Assembly (NCBI GenBank): GCA_003247135.1 | Contig: QKAW01000012.1 | Coordinates: 1 to 51,440 of the forward strand | Reading direction: 5' to 3' | DNA: 51,440 nucleotides | DNA from: Spirochaetales bacterium | GTDB taxonomy: Bacteria > Spirochaetota > Spirochaetia > DSM-2461 | Shown here: positions 22,044 to 31,389 of the stretch, in pieces | Layout of the letters: each line of letters begins with the position of its first letter | Numbering within the stretch: position 1 is the stretch's first letter | The notes under the pieces: model-generated | Told to the model about the DNA's origin: nothing | What the model saw: only the letters and a program-made list of their open reading frames with translations | Databases searched by the model: none | Made by a program: the position numbers and the translations under genes

Positions 22044-24902
22044 CTATGGAAAAAGTTCCTTTTGAATTTCTGCAATATTATTACATAACATCTCAGACTC
22101 TGGGTGAAAAAAGTAAGGTCTAATTAATTCTCTTGATCTACCTGACATACTATTCCATATATTTTGCCTCTCTATCCTACCGGATTTAACAATGGAAGCT
22201 GCTAAAACTCTTAATATGGAGTTTACAAAACCGGCAGTCTTCATGGAAATACTGTTATTCAAACTAAAAGTCAGATCTTCATTTATCTCTGTAAAAATTA
22301 TATCTCTAATAATTATATTCCACTGATCTGTGGTCCAATCCCCCTCCTCTTCCTCTAAAATAGCTTTAATTCTTCTACTGAATTCAGGCATTATATATTT
22401 TTCAATTTTATCAAAGGTAAACTCCTCTTTTTTAATTACAATAGCTTCGTAAAAGAAACGATCATAGAGGTTTCTTAACCATTCAAAATATGATGCTATA
22501 ACACCGGCACCATTAGCAAGAAAGTCATAAATAACAACTTTTTTATTCTGGGTCAGAATCTCTTCGGCTTTAGAGCTACATGGGCCATTGGAGCCGCAGG
22601 CTATTATCTGAGCCTTCACATCTTTTGCATTATTGTTGGTTATAGCATTTTCTAAGGCAGCAGGGATTAAAATATCACAGTCTAATGTTAGAATTTCTGC
22701 TCCTTCTTGTGCACCATATATAACTCTATTAACATTTTTCTGACACCCGATAACCGATCTTTTATCACCAGAAACCTGTTGCAGTATCTCATTCAAATCC
22801 AATTTATTTCCTATAATTGCTCCCCCTGCATCAGCTACAGCAATTAGATTAATTCCATATTTGCTCAGTTCTGAAATTATAGAACTTCCTACTTTTCCTG
22901 ATCCTTGGACTACAACTCTTTTTCCCATTAATAATTTTGGATAAATTATATCTTCTAGTATTTCCCAATGTTTTTCAGGAATTAAAGGAGACAGTGTATT
23001 TTTTATTAAAACTGATTCATCAAATTTTGAACAGTTAGTAAGAATTTCAATCTCCTCATCTGTTAAAACATCAGATGGTATCCATTGTTTCAATAAATAG
23101 AGATTAGTCACTGTTTGTAAAATACTGTAGCACAGCCCTCTACCTGTTGCCCCTGTTCTGGCTCTTATCCCCATATTTGGTTTCCCGGTAATTTGTGCGG
23201 CTGTAACCAAATTTAAATACTCCTCTTTTGTTGCTAGCTCTAGAAGAATATCCCTATCCAGATAATCTATATCAAAATTTTCATAAAGAATTTTTCTGGC
23301 TTCATCAACAGAAATCAATCTGTTTCCAATTTGGGCAACACCTTTTTTTACACCAAAAGCAAGAAGGGCCAAATCTCTAAGGGCTGATTTAAAACCCTCA
23401 AAAAGATGACCTATCTCTCTTGCTCCACACCCAACATCTCCAGCTGGGACATCCTTTGCAGGACCTGTTACTGAAAATATAGATCTCCCGAAATTTGACA
23501 AGGTATCAAAAAAGTCCATTTTTGAGTTAATAAAATCCTTTGGATTAAGTTTTAGTCCACCCTTTCCTCCACCAAAAAGAATCTTTGATCTTGCGCACTT
23601 CCATGTCATCATAAAACTTAAGGCTGCAATCTCATCGTATCTAACTATACTATCAATTCTAAGCCCCCCCTTGCAGGGACCTCTTAAACTGTTATGTTTT
23701 GCCCTATATCCCGGTTTATTACTCTTTATTCCATTTCCATTCCTACAGGATACAAAAAACTCATCCAATGATTCATAACCAAGGAGTTTAGACATAAGAT
23801 CCAAATTTTCATCTATCCCGATAAATTCTGCACCCTTAAAAAAATCAGATACAGAATTAAGATAAAAGTTATTAAATTCCTCTTTTTTTGTTATATCGCT
23901 GTTTAATCGGCACAGACTTCTTAGCTGTATAATAGCATCTTTAAACCTCTCATCATCTGGTTCCAGTGTTGTTAATGCCCTAATAATATTATCAATAGCA
24001 CTGTTTAACTCACTCTTTTCCCTATCTTCAGATTTAACATCTTTGTAATTTTCAATAGCGGTTTTTATTGAATCAATATTCAAATTCGACTCTAGGTATA
24101 TTGAGAGTATTCCTATACTATTTTTCCCTTCAATCAGATCGTAATATACTCTGTTTATGCTTATATCCTTCTCTTTTATAATTTTTAACATATCAATAAC
24201 CCAGTGTTCGGAAGGATTTCTAAGGGATAAAGCTAGCCTTTTTTCATCTGTATTCTCTTTTTTATCTCCAATTTTTTTAGCTGCAAAATCTTCAAAAATA
24301 ACTATATTGTCACACTCCATTGCTCTTTCATAATACTCAAGGTGCCTATAAAGCCTTACCCCTGGGGAATGAGAAGTTACTTCCTCGCTTAAATAATCAA
24401 GTTGAATGCTGTTTAGAAAATCAACCCCATACTTATAGTCATACTTAATACAAAAGTCGTTACACTCTTTTAAAATTTTTTTTATGCTAATCCATAACTC
24501 TTCAGGGACCTTAAAATCACTTCGTCCTTTTTTAGTAATAGAAACTATAGAGACTCCGCTTCTTGTATACTCTGCATCAAAAGAACCTATACTCATATCG
24601 AGATTTTCCTCTATAAGCTTTTCTACTCTTCCTGGAGTATCTCTACCTACATTAACAAAATAAGTTATATTTTTTCCACTCTCTTCAACATCCTCTATAT
24701 ATCTGCTATTTGCATTTAAAAGTTGAGAGTACATATATATATGTCTTGTAATAGTTTCAGGAGTATTACTGTAGAAATACCATCGTGGTAAATAATCCGG
24801 AGAAAAAAATATGTCCAAAACCTTATCTGCTGTATTAATATCCATCTTGTAGCTATTTTCTATTATTCTGGCAACTTTGTCCCTTAGTTCTCTTTTATAC
24901 AT
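22044..24902 (-). CDS. Large (about 950-aa) NAD(P)-dependent glutamate dehydrogenase
   Basis: Catalyses reversible oxidative deamination of glutamate to 2-oxoglutarate and ammonia. The Glu/Leu/Phe/Val dehydrogenase core occupies about residues 395-800: CKGGLRIDSIVRYDEIAALSFMMTWK, the catalytic-lysine block LFGGGKGGLKLNP (about 440), DVPAGDVGCGAREIGHL, RTGATGRGL and the Rossmann loop VVQGSGKVGSS. It has an N-terminal extension of about 390 residues, longer than the 450-residue hexameric enzymes and close to the roughly 115-kDa class. The extension shows no motif I know and may be regulatory. I start at ATG 24900-24902, with AAGGTGGG upstream, rather than at 24938. It is probably catabolic (inference). 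Confidence 0.83.
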   Translation of the reverse strand: MYKRELRDKVARIIENSYKMDINTADKVLDIFFSPDYLPRWYFYSNTPETITRHIYMYSQLLNANSRYIEDVEESGKNITYFVNVGRDTPGRVEKLIEENLDMSIGSFDAEYTRSGVSIVSITKKGRSDFKVPEELWISIKKILKECNDFCIKYDYKYGVDFLNSIQLDYLSEEVTSHSPGVRLYRHLEYYERAMECDNIVIFEDFAAKKIGDKKENTDEKRLALSLRNPSEHWVIDMLKIIKEKDISINRVYYDLIEGKNSIGILSIYLESNLNIDSIKTAIENYKDVKSEDREKSELNSAIDNIIRALTTLEPDDERFKDAIIQLRSLCRLNSDITKKEEFNNFYLNSVSDFFKGAEFIGIDENLDLMSKLLGYESLDEFFVSCRNGNGIKSNKPGYRAKHNSLRGPCKGGLRIDSIVRYDEIAALSFMMTWKCARSKILFGGGKGGLKLNPKDFINSKMDFFDTLSNFGRSIFSVTGPAKDVPAGDVGCGAREIGHLFEGFKSALRDLALLAFGVKKGVAQIGNRLISVDEARKILYENFDIDYLDRDILLELATKEEYLNLVTAAQITGKPNMGIRARTGATGRGLCYSILQTVTNLYLLKQWIPSDVLTDEEIEILTNCSKFDESVLIKNTLSPLIPEKHWEILEDIIYPKLLMGKRVVVQGSGKVGSSIISELSKYGINLIAVADAGGAIIGNKLDLNEILQQVSGDKRSVIGCQKNVNRVIYGAQEGAEILTLDCDILIPAALENAITNNNAKDVKAQIIACGSNGPCSSKAEEILTQNKKVVIYDFLANGAGVIASYFEWLRNLYDRFFYEAIVIKKEEFTFDKIEKYIMPEFSRRIKAILEEEEGDWTTDQWNIIIRDIIFTEINEDLTFSLNNSISMKTAGFVNSILRVLAASIVKSGRIERQNIWNSMSGRSRELIRPYFFHPESEMLCNNIAEIQKELFP

Positions 24903-24961
24903 AAACCCACCTTTTTTATACTTAAAGTCTAATCCCAATTCCCATAATCGTAAAATTAAAA

Positions 24962-24967
24962 TAAAAT
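24962..24967 (+). promoter_or_regulatory. Predicted leaderless -10 box of the rqcH-murD operon
   Basis: TAAAAT ends 5 nt before ATG 24973; there is no Shine-Dalgarno sequence and no clear -35. The region is very AT-rich, so this is one of the weaker cases. Confidence 0.35.
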
Positions 24968-24972
24968 AATTT

Positions 24973-25308
24973 ATGTTATTTTTTTCATTAGTTATTACAT
25001 CAATGCTTTTTATACTTCATGGAATATTTTTTTTTAGAGCTCTAATTTTGCGAAAAAGTAATTTTAAACCAAAAACAATTGACCGAGTATCTAAAAACCT
25101 CTCTTTAATTTTGCTTTTGCCTGCATTAATAGTTAATACTGTTGTTTTTTACTTTCCTTTTTCAGTTATTGTTTGGTCTCCGTTAATACTAATATTAGTA
25201 TCAAATTTTAATAAAAGATTAATAAGAAAAAATCCCTATGCACTTCCTTTAACTAATTTTATTCTTTATCTATTAGCACTTATATATATAATTGGGTATT
25301 TACTATGA
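24973..25308 (+). CDS. Small integral membrane protein, unknown function
   Basis: A 111-residue hydrophobic protein with three to four predicted membrane segments (LFFSLVITSMLFILHGIFFF, LSLILLLPALIVNTVVF, VIVWSPLILILV, NFILYLLALIYIIGYLL) separated by Lys/Arg-rich loops. No family is recognised. It opens a tight operon and its stop overlaps the next ATG (ATGA), so expression is coupled to the NFACT-domain gene. Confidence 0.6.
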   Translation: MLFFSLVITSMLFILHGIFFFRALILRKSNFKPKTIDRVSKNLSLILLLPALIVNTVVFYFPFSVIVWSPLILILVSNFNKRLIRKNPYALPLTNFILYLLALIYIIGYLL

Positions 25309-26660
25309 GCCTTAACTATTTAGAGATTGAAACAATAATTAGGGAGATGGAACTATCAGGTGCTGTTTTACAAGGAGCAAAAGCTGTAACCTATGAATCT
25401 TTTGTTATTAATTTTTACAAACCCGGGCACCCTATTAATTTATTTATTTCTTTAGATAGTGAGTGCATAATTTTCCAGCAAAGTGTTAAATTACAAACTC
25501 TTGGAAAACCCCACAATCTTACAGAATTTTTTAAAGCCCATTTAACTGGTGGAGTAGTACAGGGTATAAAACAGTTAAATAATAATAGAATTATTCAAGT
25601 AGATATAATTACAAATACTGCCAGATACTTCCTGATAATTAGACTTTGGGGTGGATTTTCAAATATAATTATAACTGATGAAAATTATAAAATAGTTCAT
25701 CTTCACAGAAAAAGTTCAAAAAAACAGGAATTATCCGGAAATTATTTAGAAATTCCCCAAGAGAGAGTTTCATATAAAAAATATGAATTATCAGAACATT
25801 CATTTAATAGTTACAGCCAATATGTAGAGTATAAATACTTACACACTCTGGAAGAAAATAAAAAGGAATCAGAATCAAGGGAGATAAAAAAAGAACTATT
25901 AAAACGTCAGAATGAGATTGAGAAACTTCTAAAATCCCTTAATCTAAGAGTTGACTATTATTCTGATTCTCTAAAATACAAAGAGTATGGAGAAATTATT
26001 CTATCCAATATCTATAAAATAAAAAAAGGTGATAAAGAGCTTTTAACCACCGACTACATAACAGAAAAAGAGTTTTTAATTCCTCTTAAACCTGAATTAT
26101 CTCCACATATGAATAGCGAATCCTATTTTAAAAAATACAAGAAAGCAAGAGATGGTATTGAATTAACAAAAACCCAGATTAAGGTTCTTGAGGATGAATT
26201 AAAAGCTATTGAGTCAAAAATTATTTCCAGTGATACTGAAATAAAAATTGAGTCTGAAAAAAATAAAACTAGCAAACCAAATAACCAGATAGGGTTAAAT
26301 TACAAATCAGGTGATTGGGAGATTCTAGTTGGTAGAAACTCCAGGGAAAATGAGGAACTATTTAGACACTATGTTAAAGGGAATGATATGTGGCTACACG
26401 TAAGGGACTATCCAGGCTCCTATGTATTTATTAAAAGTAAAAAAGGTAAAACTATACCACTAAATGTTCTCCTGGATGCTGGTCAAATAGCTCTGGATTA
26501 CAGTAAAGGGAAAAATAATGGTAAAGGTGATATTATTTACACCCAGGTGAAATACCTTAGGCGAGTAAAAAAAGGCAAACCGGGAGAGATAATACCAACA
26601 AGAGACAAAAACATTTTTGTAACCCTAGATAAAAAGAGACTAGAAATATTATACTCATAA
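25305..26660 (+). CDS. Divergent, short RqcH/NFACT-domain protein
   Basis: RqcH (bacterial Rqc2/NEMF) binds obstructed 50S subunits and directs alanine tailing of stalled chains. Here an NFACT-N domain (about 1-150), a coiled coil (about 180-310) and a clear NFACT-R domain (GDWEILVGRNSRENEELF, KGNDMWLHVRDYPGSYVFI, about 345-451) are present. At 451 residues it is about 110 short of typical RqcH, and the helix-hairpin-helix segment seems absent. The functionally important Asp-Arg pair aligns with Asn94-Arg95 (LNNNRII), and the usual glutamate in 'EIMGRHSN' is Arg (RLWGGFSN). So rescue activity may be altered, leaving an RNA-binding role (inference). ATGA overlap with the upstream gene. Confidence 0.83.
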   Translation: MSLNYLEIETIIREMELSGAVLQGAKAVTYESFVINFYKPGHPINLFISLDSECIIFQQSVKLQTLGKPHNLTEFFKAHLTGGVVQGIKQLNNNRIIQVDIITNTARYFLIIRLWGGFSNIIITDENYKIVHLHRKSSKKQELSGNYLEIPQERVSYKKYELSEHSFNSYSQYVEYKYLHTLEENKKESESREIKKELLKRQNEIEKLLKSLNLRVDYYSDSLKYKEYGEIILSNIYKIKKGDKELLTTDYITEKEFLIPLKPELSPHMNSESYFKKYKKARDGIELTKTQIKVLEDELKAIESKIISSDTEIKIESEKNKTSKPNNQIGLNYKSGDWEILVGRNSRENEELFRHYVKGNDMWLHVRDYPGSYVFIKSKKGKTIPLNVLLDAGQIALDYSKGKNNGKGDIIYTQVKYLRRVKKGKPGEIIPTRDKNIFVTLDKKRLEILYS

Positions 26661-26663
26661 ACT

Positions 26664-27491
26664 ATGAAAGACAGTATTACAGTAAGACCACCAATAGTTG
26701 AAGGTCTGTTCTACCCCTCAGACCCGGTGGAGCTCAATGAAAAAATAGAGTATCTACTCACAAAAAACCAGACAACAAAAGTACAAAGTAGTCAAATAAT
26801 TGTACCCCACGGTGGTTGGGATTTTACTGGAGATTATATTGCAACAGCATTTAACACCCTTTCCCAGAGGGAGTTTACAAAGGTAATAATTATCTCAAAT
26901 GTTCATAGAGAGTTTACCGATAAAATTATCCTTCCTCAATCTGAATATTTTGGTATTTCAGATAAAAAAATTAAAATTGATCTGGATACAATTAAAAGTA
27001 TAAAAAAAGTCGGAAAGAAAGTAATAACATCTAATATTCAGCACATGGAAGAGCATGGTATAGAATGTGTACTTCCTTTTATTAAATATTTATACCCGGA
27101 TGCAAAAATTGTTCCTATCCTTTTAGGAAAAACAATAGTATCTTTAGTTCGTAATCTGTCAAATATTATAAATAATATATGGGATAATAAAACCCTGATA
27201 GTTGTTAGCTCAAATTTTAGTGATTTTGAAAACAGGGAATTTTCCAGAGAAGCTGGAGAAAAATCTATTCAACTCATAAAAGAGGGAAAATACAGTCAAA
27301 TTATTGAAGAGACCAGAACAAACAGGTTAAAAACCTGCGGTGCTGGTGCAATTGCATCACTTTTATTACGTGGTCAATATAAAAATATAATAGTCAAAAA
27401 GGAAGGATTAGCCCAGGATACTCCCCTTTCTGGTGGAAAAAGTACATATTACGGGGCAATAATTTTTGAGGAACAGCAGGAGATAGAATGA
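26664..27491 (+). CDS. MEMO1-like protein (AmmeMemoRadiSam system protein B family)
   Basis: The 275-residue chain follows the MEMO family from end to end: RPPIVEGLFYPSDPVELNEKI (family form RxxxVAGxFYP), IIVPHGGWDFTG with metal-ligand-like His49, EEHGIECVLPFIKYLYP (EHSIEVQLPFL), VVSSNFSDF (SSDLSHY), and CGAGAIASLLL. Bacterial members often co-occur with an AMMECR1 protein and a radical SAM enzyme; neither is next to it here. The biochemical role is not settled for bacteria. It lies between the NFACT gene and a gene it overlaps by ATGA, so it is operonic. There is no Shine-Dalgarno site; coupling is likely. Confidence 0.83.
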   Translation: MKDSITVRPPIVEGLFYPSDPVELNEKIEYLLTKNQTTKVQSSQIIVPHGGWDFTGDYIATAFNTLSQREFTKVIIISNVHREFTDKIILPQSEYFGISDKKIKIDLDTIKSIKKVGKKVITSNIQHMEEHGIECVLPFIKYLYPDAKIVPILLGKTIVSLVRNLSNIINNIWDNKTLIVVSSNFSDFENREFSREAGEKSIQLIKEGKYSQIIEETRTNRLKTCGAGAIASLLLRGQYKNIIVKKEGLAQDTPLSGGKSTYYGAIIFEEQQEIE

Positions 27492-28843
27492 TAATAATTA
27501 ATAATCTTAATGGAAAAAATCTATTTGGAATAAATACTGAACTTACCGGTAAAGGTATTATTGGTACAGATTTGGCAGATAGAAGAAGAGATTGTGGGTA
27601 TATACTTACTAAAAATGGTGTTGAATCCTATAACCTAACGGATATTACTGAGGATAATGGTCAGATAATACTATATAATCCAGAATTAAATTTTCAGATT
27701 AAACCACTATTCAATGAAAAAAATTGTATGGGGACAGTCAAGCGTCTATTGGAATTCTATTTAAAACTCAAAGAAATAGGTGTAAATGTTGACAGTTTTT
27801 CATCAAATTTATTCTACAAAACAGAAGATGATGATTTATTAATGCTACCTCCTTTTCTTGTTAATTTTATAAACGCCAGGGAATCTCTTTCTAAAAATAT
27901 AGTTGATTTATCAATATATAACCATCCGGATTTAAAGGGTGAGAGATCAATTCTATACAGTATGGGAATCATTATTTATAAAAATGTAACATCAGATTAT
28001 CCAATTGTATATAGGGATGTAGAAGACCTTAGAGATAAAATGAGACGAAATAAACTCTCCAAAGCAAGATGGAAAAATATTCTTATATCAGACAGTTTGG
28101 AAGAACTACTCGATAGTTTACTGGATACTGAATGTAATATAACAGTAGAAGAAACTATCTCTAAAATAGATAATGTTTTAGAGACTGGTCTTTATAGGGC
28201 TGAAGGAGACTATTCTCAGGAAATTAAAATTAATGCAGTAAAAGAACAGAGTATGCTTAACTGGGAAAAAAGAAGAGCATTTTTTCGATTAAACCTAGGT
28301 AAAATTACAATAATAACCCTGGCAGCTGCACTTTTTTTTTCAATTGCCGGCTCAATAATTTACAACAAACTTAAACCACCAACAACATCCGGTTTTACTT
28401 CCCAGCAGGTACTGGAGGCTTATTTCCAGAGTTTTCAGACACTGAATACTGAACTTCTTGATGAAACACTAAAAAAAGGTGTAAGAAACAGCGATTCATC
28501 AGAGTTATCAGCAATGTATGTATCATCAAAAGTACGAATGCAGACAGATATGATGTACAGAGTCAAAACTCCTGATGAGTGGATAGATGCTGATGAAACA
28601 GCAAAAAAAGATTTAACAGTTTATGGAATAAAAGATCTGGAAATAACAAATATTGATGAAAACAAATACAGTGTTAAATATGAACGTTGGTTTATGGACA
28701 CAAAGGAAAGTGATGAAATAATTCCGGAGACTGGAGTTTTTAAGGTAGTAAGAGAGGAGATATTTACACTAACAGAGACAAAATACTCCTATGTCATAAC
28801 ATCTATAGAGACTTTAAAGGATGAGATTGAGTTAGTATGGTAG
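27488..28843 (+). CDS. Single-pass membrane protein with protein-kinase-like (pseudokinase) N-terminal region
   Basis: A 451-residue protein in three parts. Residues about 1-250 end in sequence reminiscent of a Ser/Thr kinase C-lobe: LSIYNHPDLKGERSILYSMGIIIYKNVTSDYP recalls 'PE ... D.YSLGviLYell.g..Pf'. No glycine loop, catalytic HRD or DFG motif is visible, so it would be a pseudokinase. One membrane helix follows at about 274-297 (ITIITLAAALFFSIAGSIIY). The outer part, about 298-451, may be an NTF2-like fold (TSQQVLEAYFQSFQTLNTELLDETL), suited to small-ligand or peptidoglycan sensing. The next gene is murD, overlapping by 7 bp. Function is unknown; kinase resemblance is my reading and needs structure-based testing. 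Confidence 0.55.
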   Translation: MIIINNLNGKNLFGINTELTGKGIIGTDLADRRRDCGYILTKNGVESYNLTDITEDNGQIILYNPELNFQIKPLFNEKNCMGTVKRLLEFYLKLKEIGVNVDSFSSNLFYKTEDDDLLMLPPFLVNFINARESLSKNIVDLSIYNHPDLKGERSILYSMGIIIYKNVTSDYPIVYRDVEDLRDKMRRNKLSKARWKNILISDSLEELLDSLLDTECNITVEETISKIDNVLETGLYRAEGDYSQEIKINAVKEQSMLNWEKRRAFFRLNLGKITIITLAAALFFSIAGSIIYNKLKPPTTSGFTSQQVLEAYFQSFQTLNTELLDETLKKGVRNSDSSELSAMYVSSKVRMQTDMMYRVKTPDEWIDADETAKKDLTVYGIKDLEITNIDENKYSVKYERWFMDTKESDEIIPETGVFKVVREEIFTLTETKYSYVITSIETLKDEIELVW

Positions 28844-30198
28844 AAAATTTCAAGAATAAAAAAGTTACAATTATGGGGTTGGGTTTAAATGGAGGTGGAC
28901 TAGCTTCTGCTATTTTCTTTGCCAAGGAAGGAGCCGAGGTTACAGTAACAGATTTAAGAACCAGGGAAATTCTATCTCCTACAATTGAAAAGTTAAAAGA
29001 TTTCAGTATTAACTACACCCTTGGAGAACACCTGGACGATGACTTTATAAATGCAGATATTGTAATAAAGAATCCCGGGGTACGAAGAGATTCAAAATAT
29101 CTAAAACTAGCAAAAAGAGTTGAAACAGATATATCAATATTTTTGAGTAGAGTAAATTCACCCATTATTGCAGTAACTGGAAGTAAGGGAAAATCCAGCA
29201 CAGTTTCAGCTATATACAGTGTTTTAAAGGATGTATATCCCGATGCTAGACTCGGGGGTAATATTACAGTCTCTCCACTTACTTTTATCTCTGATATAAG
29301 TGAAAAAACCCCTGTTGTACTTGAACTTTCATCTTGGCAACTTGCAGATATTAAATCAAAAAAATGCTTAAATCCCCAAATATGTGCAATTACCAATATA
29401 ATGAACGATCATCAGAATGCCTATAACTCTATATATGAATACGCCGACGATAAAGCAGTTATTTTTGAAAATTTTCCAAAGGATACTATTCTCAATTATG
29501 ATGATGAATTTACAAAATACTTTGAGAAAAGCTTAAAGAACAAACCCCTATACTTTTCCAAAACCGAACTTCCAGCTAATATCGATGGAGCATTTCTATC
29601 AGGAAACAGAGAAGGATATATAAGAATTAATAATATAACTGAAAAAATTCTACCAAAAGAACTGTCAATTATGGGAGAACATCAGAGAATTAATCTTTTA
29701 TTAGCTGGGCTTATTCTCTACAGATTTGGTATTTCATCTGAAATAATAAAGACTGGTCTCTCCAAATTTCCTGGGATTCCCTACAGAATGGAACTGGTAA
29801 AAGAGAAAAACAGTATTAAATATTATAATGATTCAGCAGCAACTATACCGGAAGCTGTGATTGCAGCAATAAACAGTTTTAATACTCCCCTAATACTGAT
29901 TACCGGAGGAACTGATAAAGAGCTGGAGTTTGAATCAGTTAAAGATGATTTTAAAAAACCAAGATTGATATACCTTTTAAAAGGTACTGGAACTGATAAA
30001 CTAATAAAAGTTCTGGATAGAGAGAAAATTAACTATTACGGGCCATACAACTCTCTGGAAGAATTAATTGAGATATTAAAAAAGGATCTGACTCCCGGAG
30101 ACAGTGTTCTATTCTCACCGGGAGCTACATCATTTGGAATGTTTAATAATGAATTTCATAGAGGTGATCAGTTTAAAAAGATAATATCCAGCATCTGA
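28837..30198 (+). CDS. murD: UDP-N-acetylmuramoyl-L-alanine--D-glutamate ligase
   Basis: Cytoplasmic Mur ligase adding D-glutamate to UDP-MurNAc-L-Ala in peptidoglycan synthesis. The 453 residues include the N-terminal UDP-binding region (VTIMGLGLNGGGLASAIFF), the ATP loop VTGSKGKSSTVSAI, ELSSWQLADI, NDHQNAYNSIYEYADDKAVIF, and YNDSAATIPEAVIAAI with GGTDKELEF. Its ATG overlaps the upstream gene's stop region by 7 bp, so this is the last gene of the five-gene operon. Its 3' end overlaps the convergent dus gene by 31 bp. It stands apart from the usual mra/dcw cluster. Confidence 0.95.
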   Translation: MVENFKNKKVTIMGLGLNGGGLASAIFFAKEGAEVTVTDLRTREILSPTIEKLKDFSINYTLGEHLDDDFINADIVIKNPGVRRDSKYLKLAKRVETDISIFLSRVNSPIIAVTGSKGKSSTVSAIYSVLKDVYPDARLGGNITVSPLTFISDISEKTPVVLELSSWQLADIKSKKCLNPQICAITNIMNDHQNAYNSIYEYADDKAVIFENFPKDTILNYDDEFTKYFEKSLKNKPLYFSKTELPANIDGAFLSGNREGYIRINNITEKILPKELSIMGEHQRINLLLAGLILYRFGISSEIIKTGLSKFPGIPYRMELVKEKNSIKYYNDSAATIPEAVIAAINSFNTPLILITGGTDKELEFESVKDDFKKPRLIYLLKGTGTDKLIKVLDREKINYYGPYNSLEELIEILKKDLTPGDSVLFSPGATSFGMFNNEFHRGDQFKKIISSI

Positions 30199-31100
30199 TC
30201 TAAGGAAGAGGCTCTCTTAATTCTGTTTACAAACTCTTCAGAATTATTGATACTCATTCCAATGTATATCAATAGAGATTTTAATCTGTTTATTACAATT
30301 CCGGGTTTATGATAATTCTGGATTAAAATCTCATGAAAATCATGTATATACTCCATAATTTTCACTTTTCTCTCATCATCCCCGGGAATAGATATCCCTT
30401 TAATTTTGGATGGCAAATAAGGGTCCATTAATACTCCCCGCCCAATCATCCAGGAACTAACATCTGGGAAATCTGAATATAACTGTTTAAAACCATCAAC
30501 TGTTGTAATGTCTCCATTATAACTAACAGGGTTTAAAGAATTTTTATATACATAATTAAATGATTCCAGATCAGGAGTTCCGGAATATAACTGGCTGGCA
30601 TATCTAGGATGAACAATAACCTCTTTTAATTTATAGTTATTTAAAAGATCAACCAAGGGTTTTACCAATGTATTATCTGTTAAACCGGTTCTTATTTTAA
30701 CAGTAAAATCCCCAGGGATATTACCAATAACACCATCCAGAATATTTTTTACACTGTTTAAATCCTTTAATAAACCAGAACCTCTACCTTTCTTGTATAT
30801 AGCAGGAGCAGGACAACCCATATTAAGATTAAATTCGGTTACTCCAATTTCTGACATTAATTTGGATGAGTAAACAATTGTTTCAGGATTTTTTACCAGA
30901 TATTGGGGAACAACAGAAATATCCGAGCCTAATTCCGGTAGAAATTTTGGGAAATAATCTCTGTTTGCGTTGTTGTGTTCAGATAGGAGTAGAAATGGGG
31001 TTACAACCTTATCAACTCCTTTAAAATGATTAAAATAGCAACTTCTCCATAAAGGGTCTGTATAACCCTTTATTGGAGCTAAAACAATATTTATTGCCAT
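30168..31100 (-). CDS. tRNA-dihydrouridine synthase
   Basis: FMN enzyme that reduces uridines in tRNA D-loops. Hallmarks across 310 residues: LAPIKGYTDPLWR at the N-terminus (FMN barrel), catalytic Cys96 in NLNMGCPAPAIYKKGRGSGLL, VKIRTGL, and the phosphate-binding ISYN-like PVSYNGDI with WMIGRGVLMDPYL. The subgroup (DusA, B or C) is not clear. Start ATG overlaps the upstream Dabb gene's stop as TAATG, so translation should be coupled. The 3' end overlaps convergent murD by 31 bp. Confidence 0.9.
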   Translation of the reverse strand: MAINIVLAPIKGYTDPLWRSCYFNHFKGVDKVVTPFLLLSEHNNANRDYFPKFLPELGSDISVVPQYLVKNPETIVYSSKLMSEIGVTEFNLNMGCPAPAIYKKGRGSGLLKDLNSVKNILDGVIGNIPGDFTVKIRTGLTDNTLVKPLVDLLNNYKLKEVIVHPRYASQLYSGTPDLESFNYVYKNSLNPVSYNGDITTVDGFKQLYSDFPDVSSWMIGRGVLMDPYLPSKIKGISIPGDDERKVKIMEYIHDFHEILIQNYHKPGIVINRLKSLLIYIGMSINNSEEFVNRIKRASSLDQMLDIIFLN

Positions 31101-31381
31101 TAAATAGTATAATCAACAACCACTCTGCTTGTAACACATGGGCCGATAATATTTTTTAGTTCTATATGCACGGGATGATCCTGGTAGAGATCCAGCGCAG
31201 CCTTATCTGTATGGGTTGAAATTAATATAAGATCTCCAGCTGCATCACTTTTATTCTCATCTATACCAGCTTCTATGGAAAGAAGTCCTGGAATTTTACC
31301 ATCAAGATTTTCGATAGCCGATTTAAGTTTTGGTCCATCTGCTCTATCTTTTAATTTCCAAACAACTACATGTTTAATCAT
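31100..31381 (-). CDS. Dabb (stress-responsive alpha/beta-barrel) domain protein
   Basis: A 93-residue dimeric alpha/beta-barrel protein: MIKHVVVWKLKDRADGPKL, LLSIEAGIDENKSDAAGDLILISTH, and AALDLYQDHPVHIELKNII...TSRVVVDY match the Dabb family, including the HP/H positions near the C-terminus. Biochemical role is usually unknown. AGGAGA precedes its ATG. It lies 8 nt after the PHP gene and before dus, giving a three-gene operon. Confidence 0.88.
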   Translation of the reverse strand: MIKHVVVWKLKDRADGPKLKSAIENLDGKIPGLLSIEAGIDENKSDAAGDLILISTHTDKAALDLYQDHPVHIELKNIIGPCVTSRVVVDYTI

Positions 31382-31389
31382 AAATTCTC

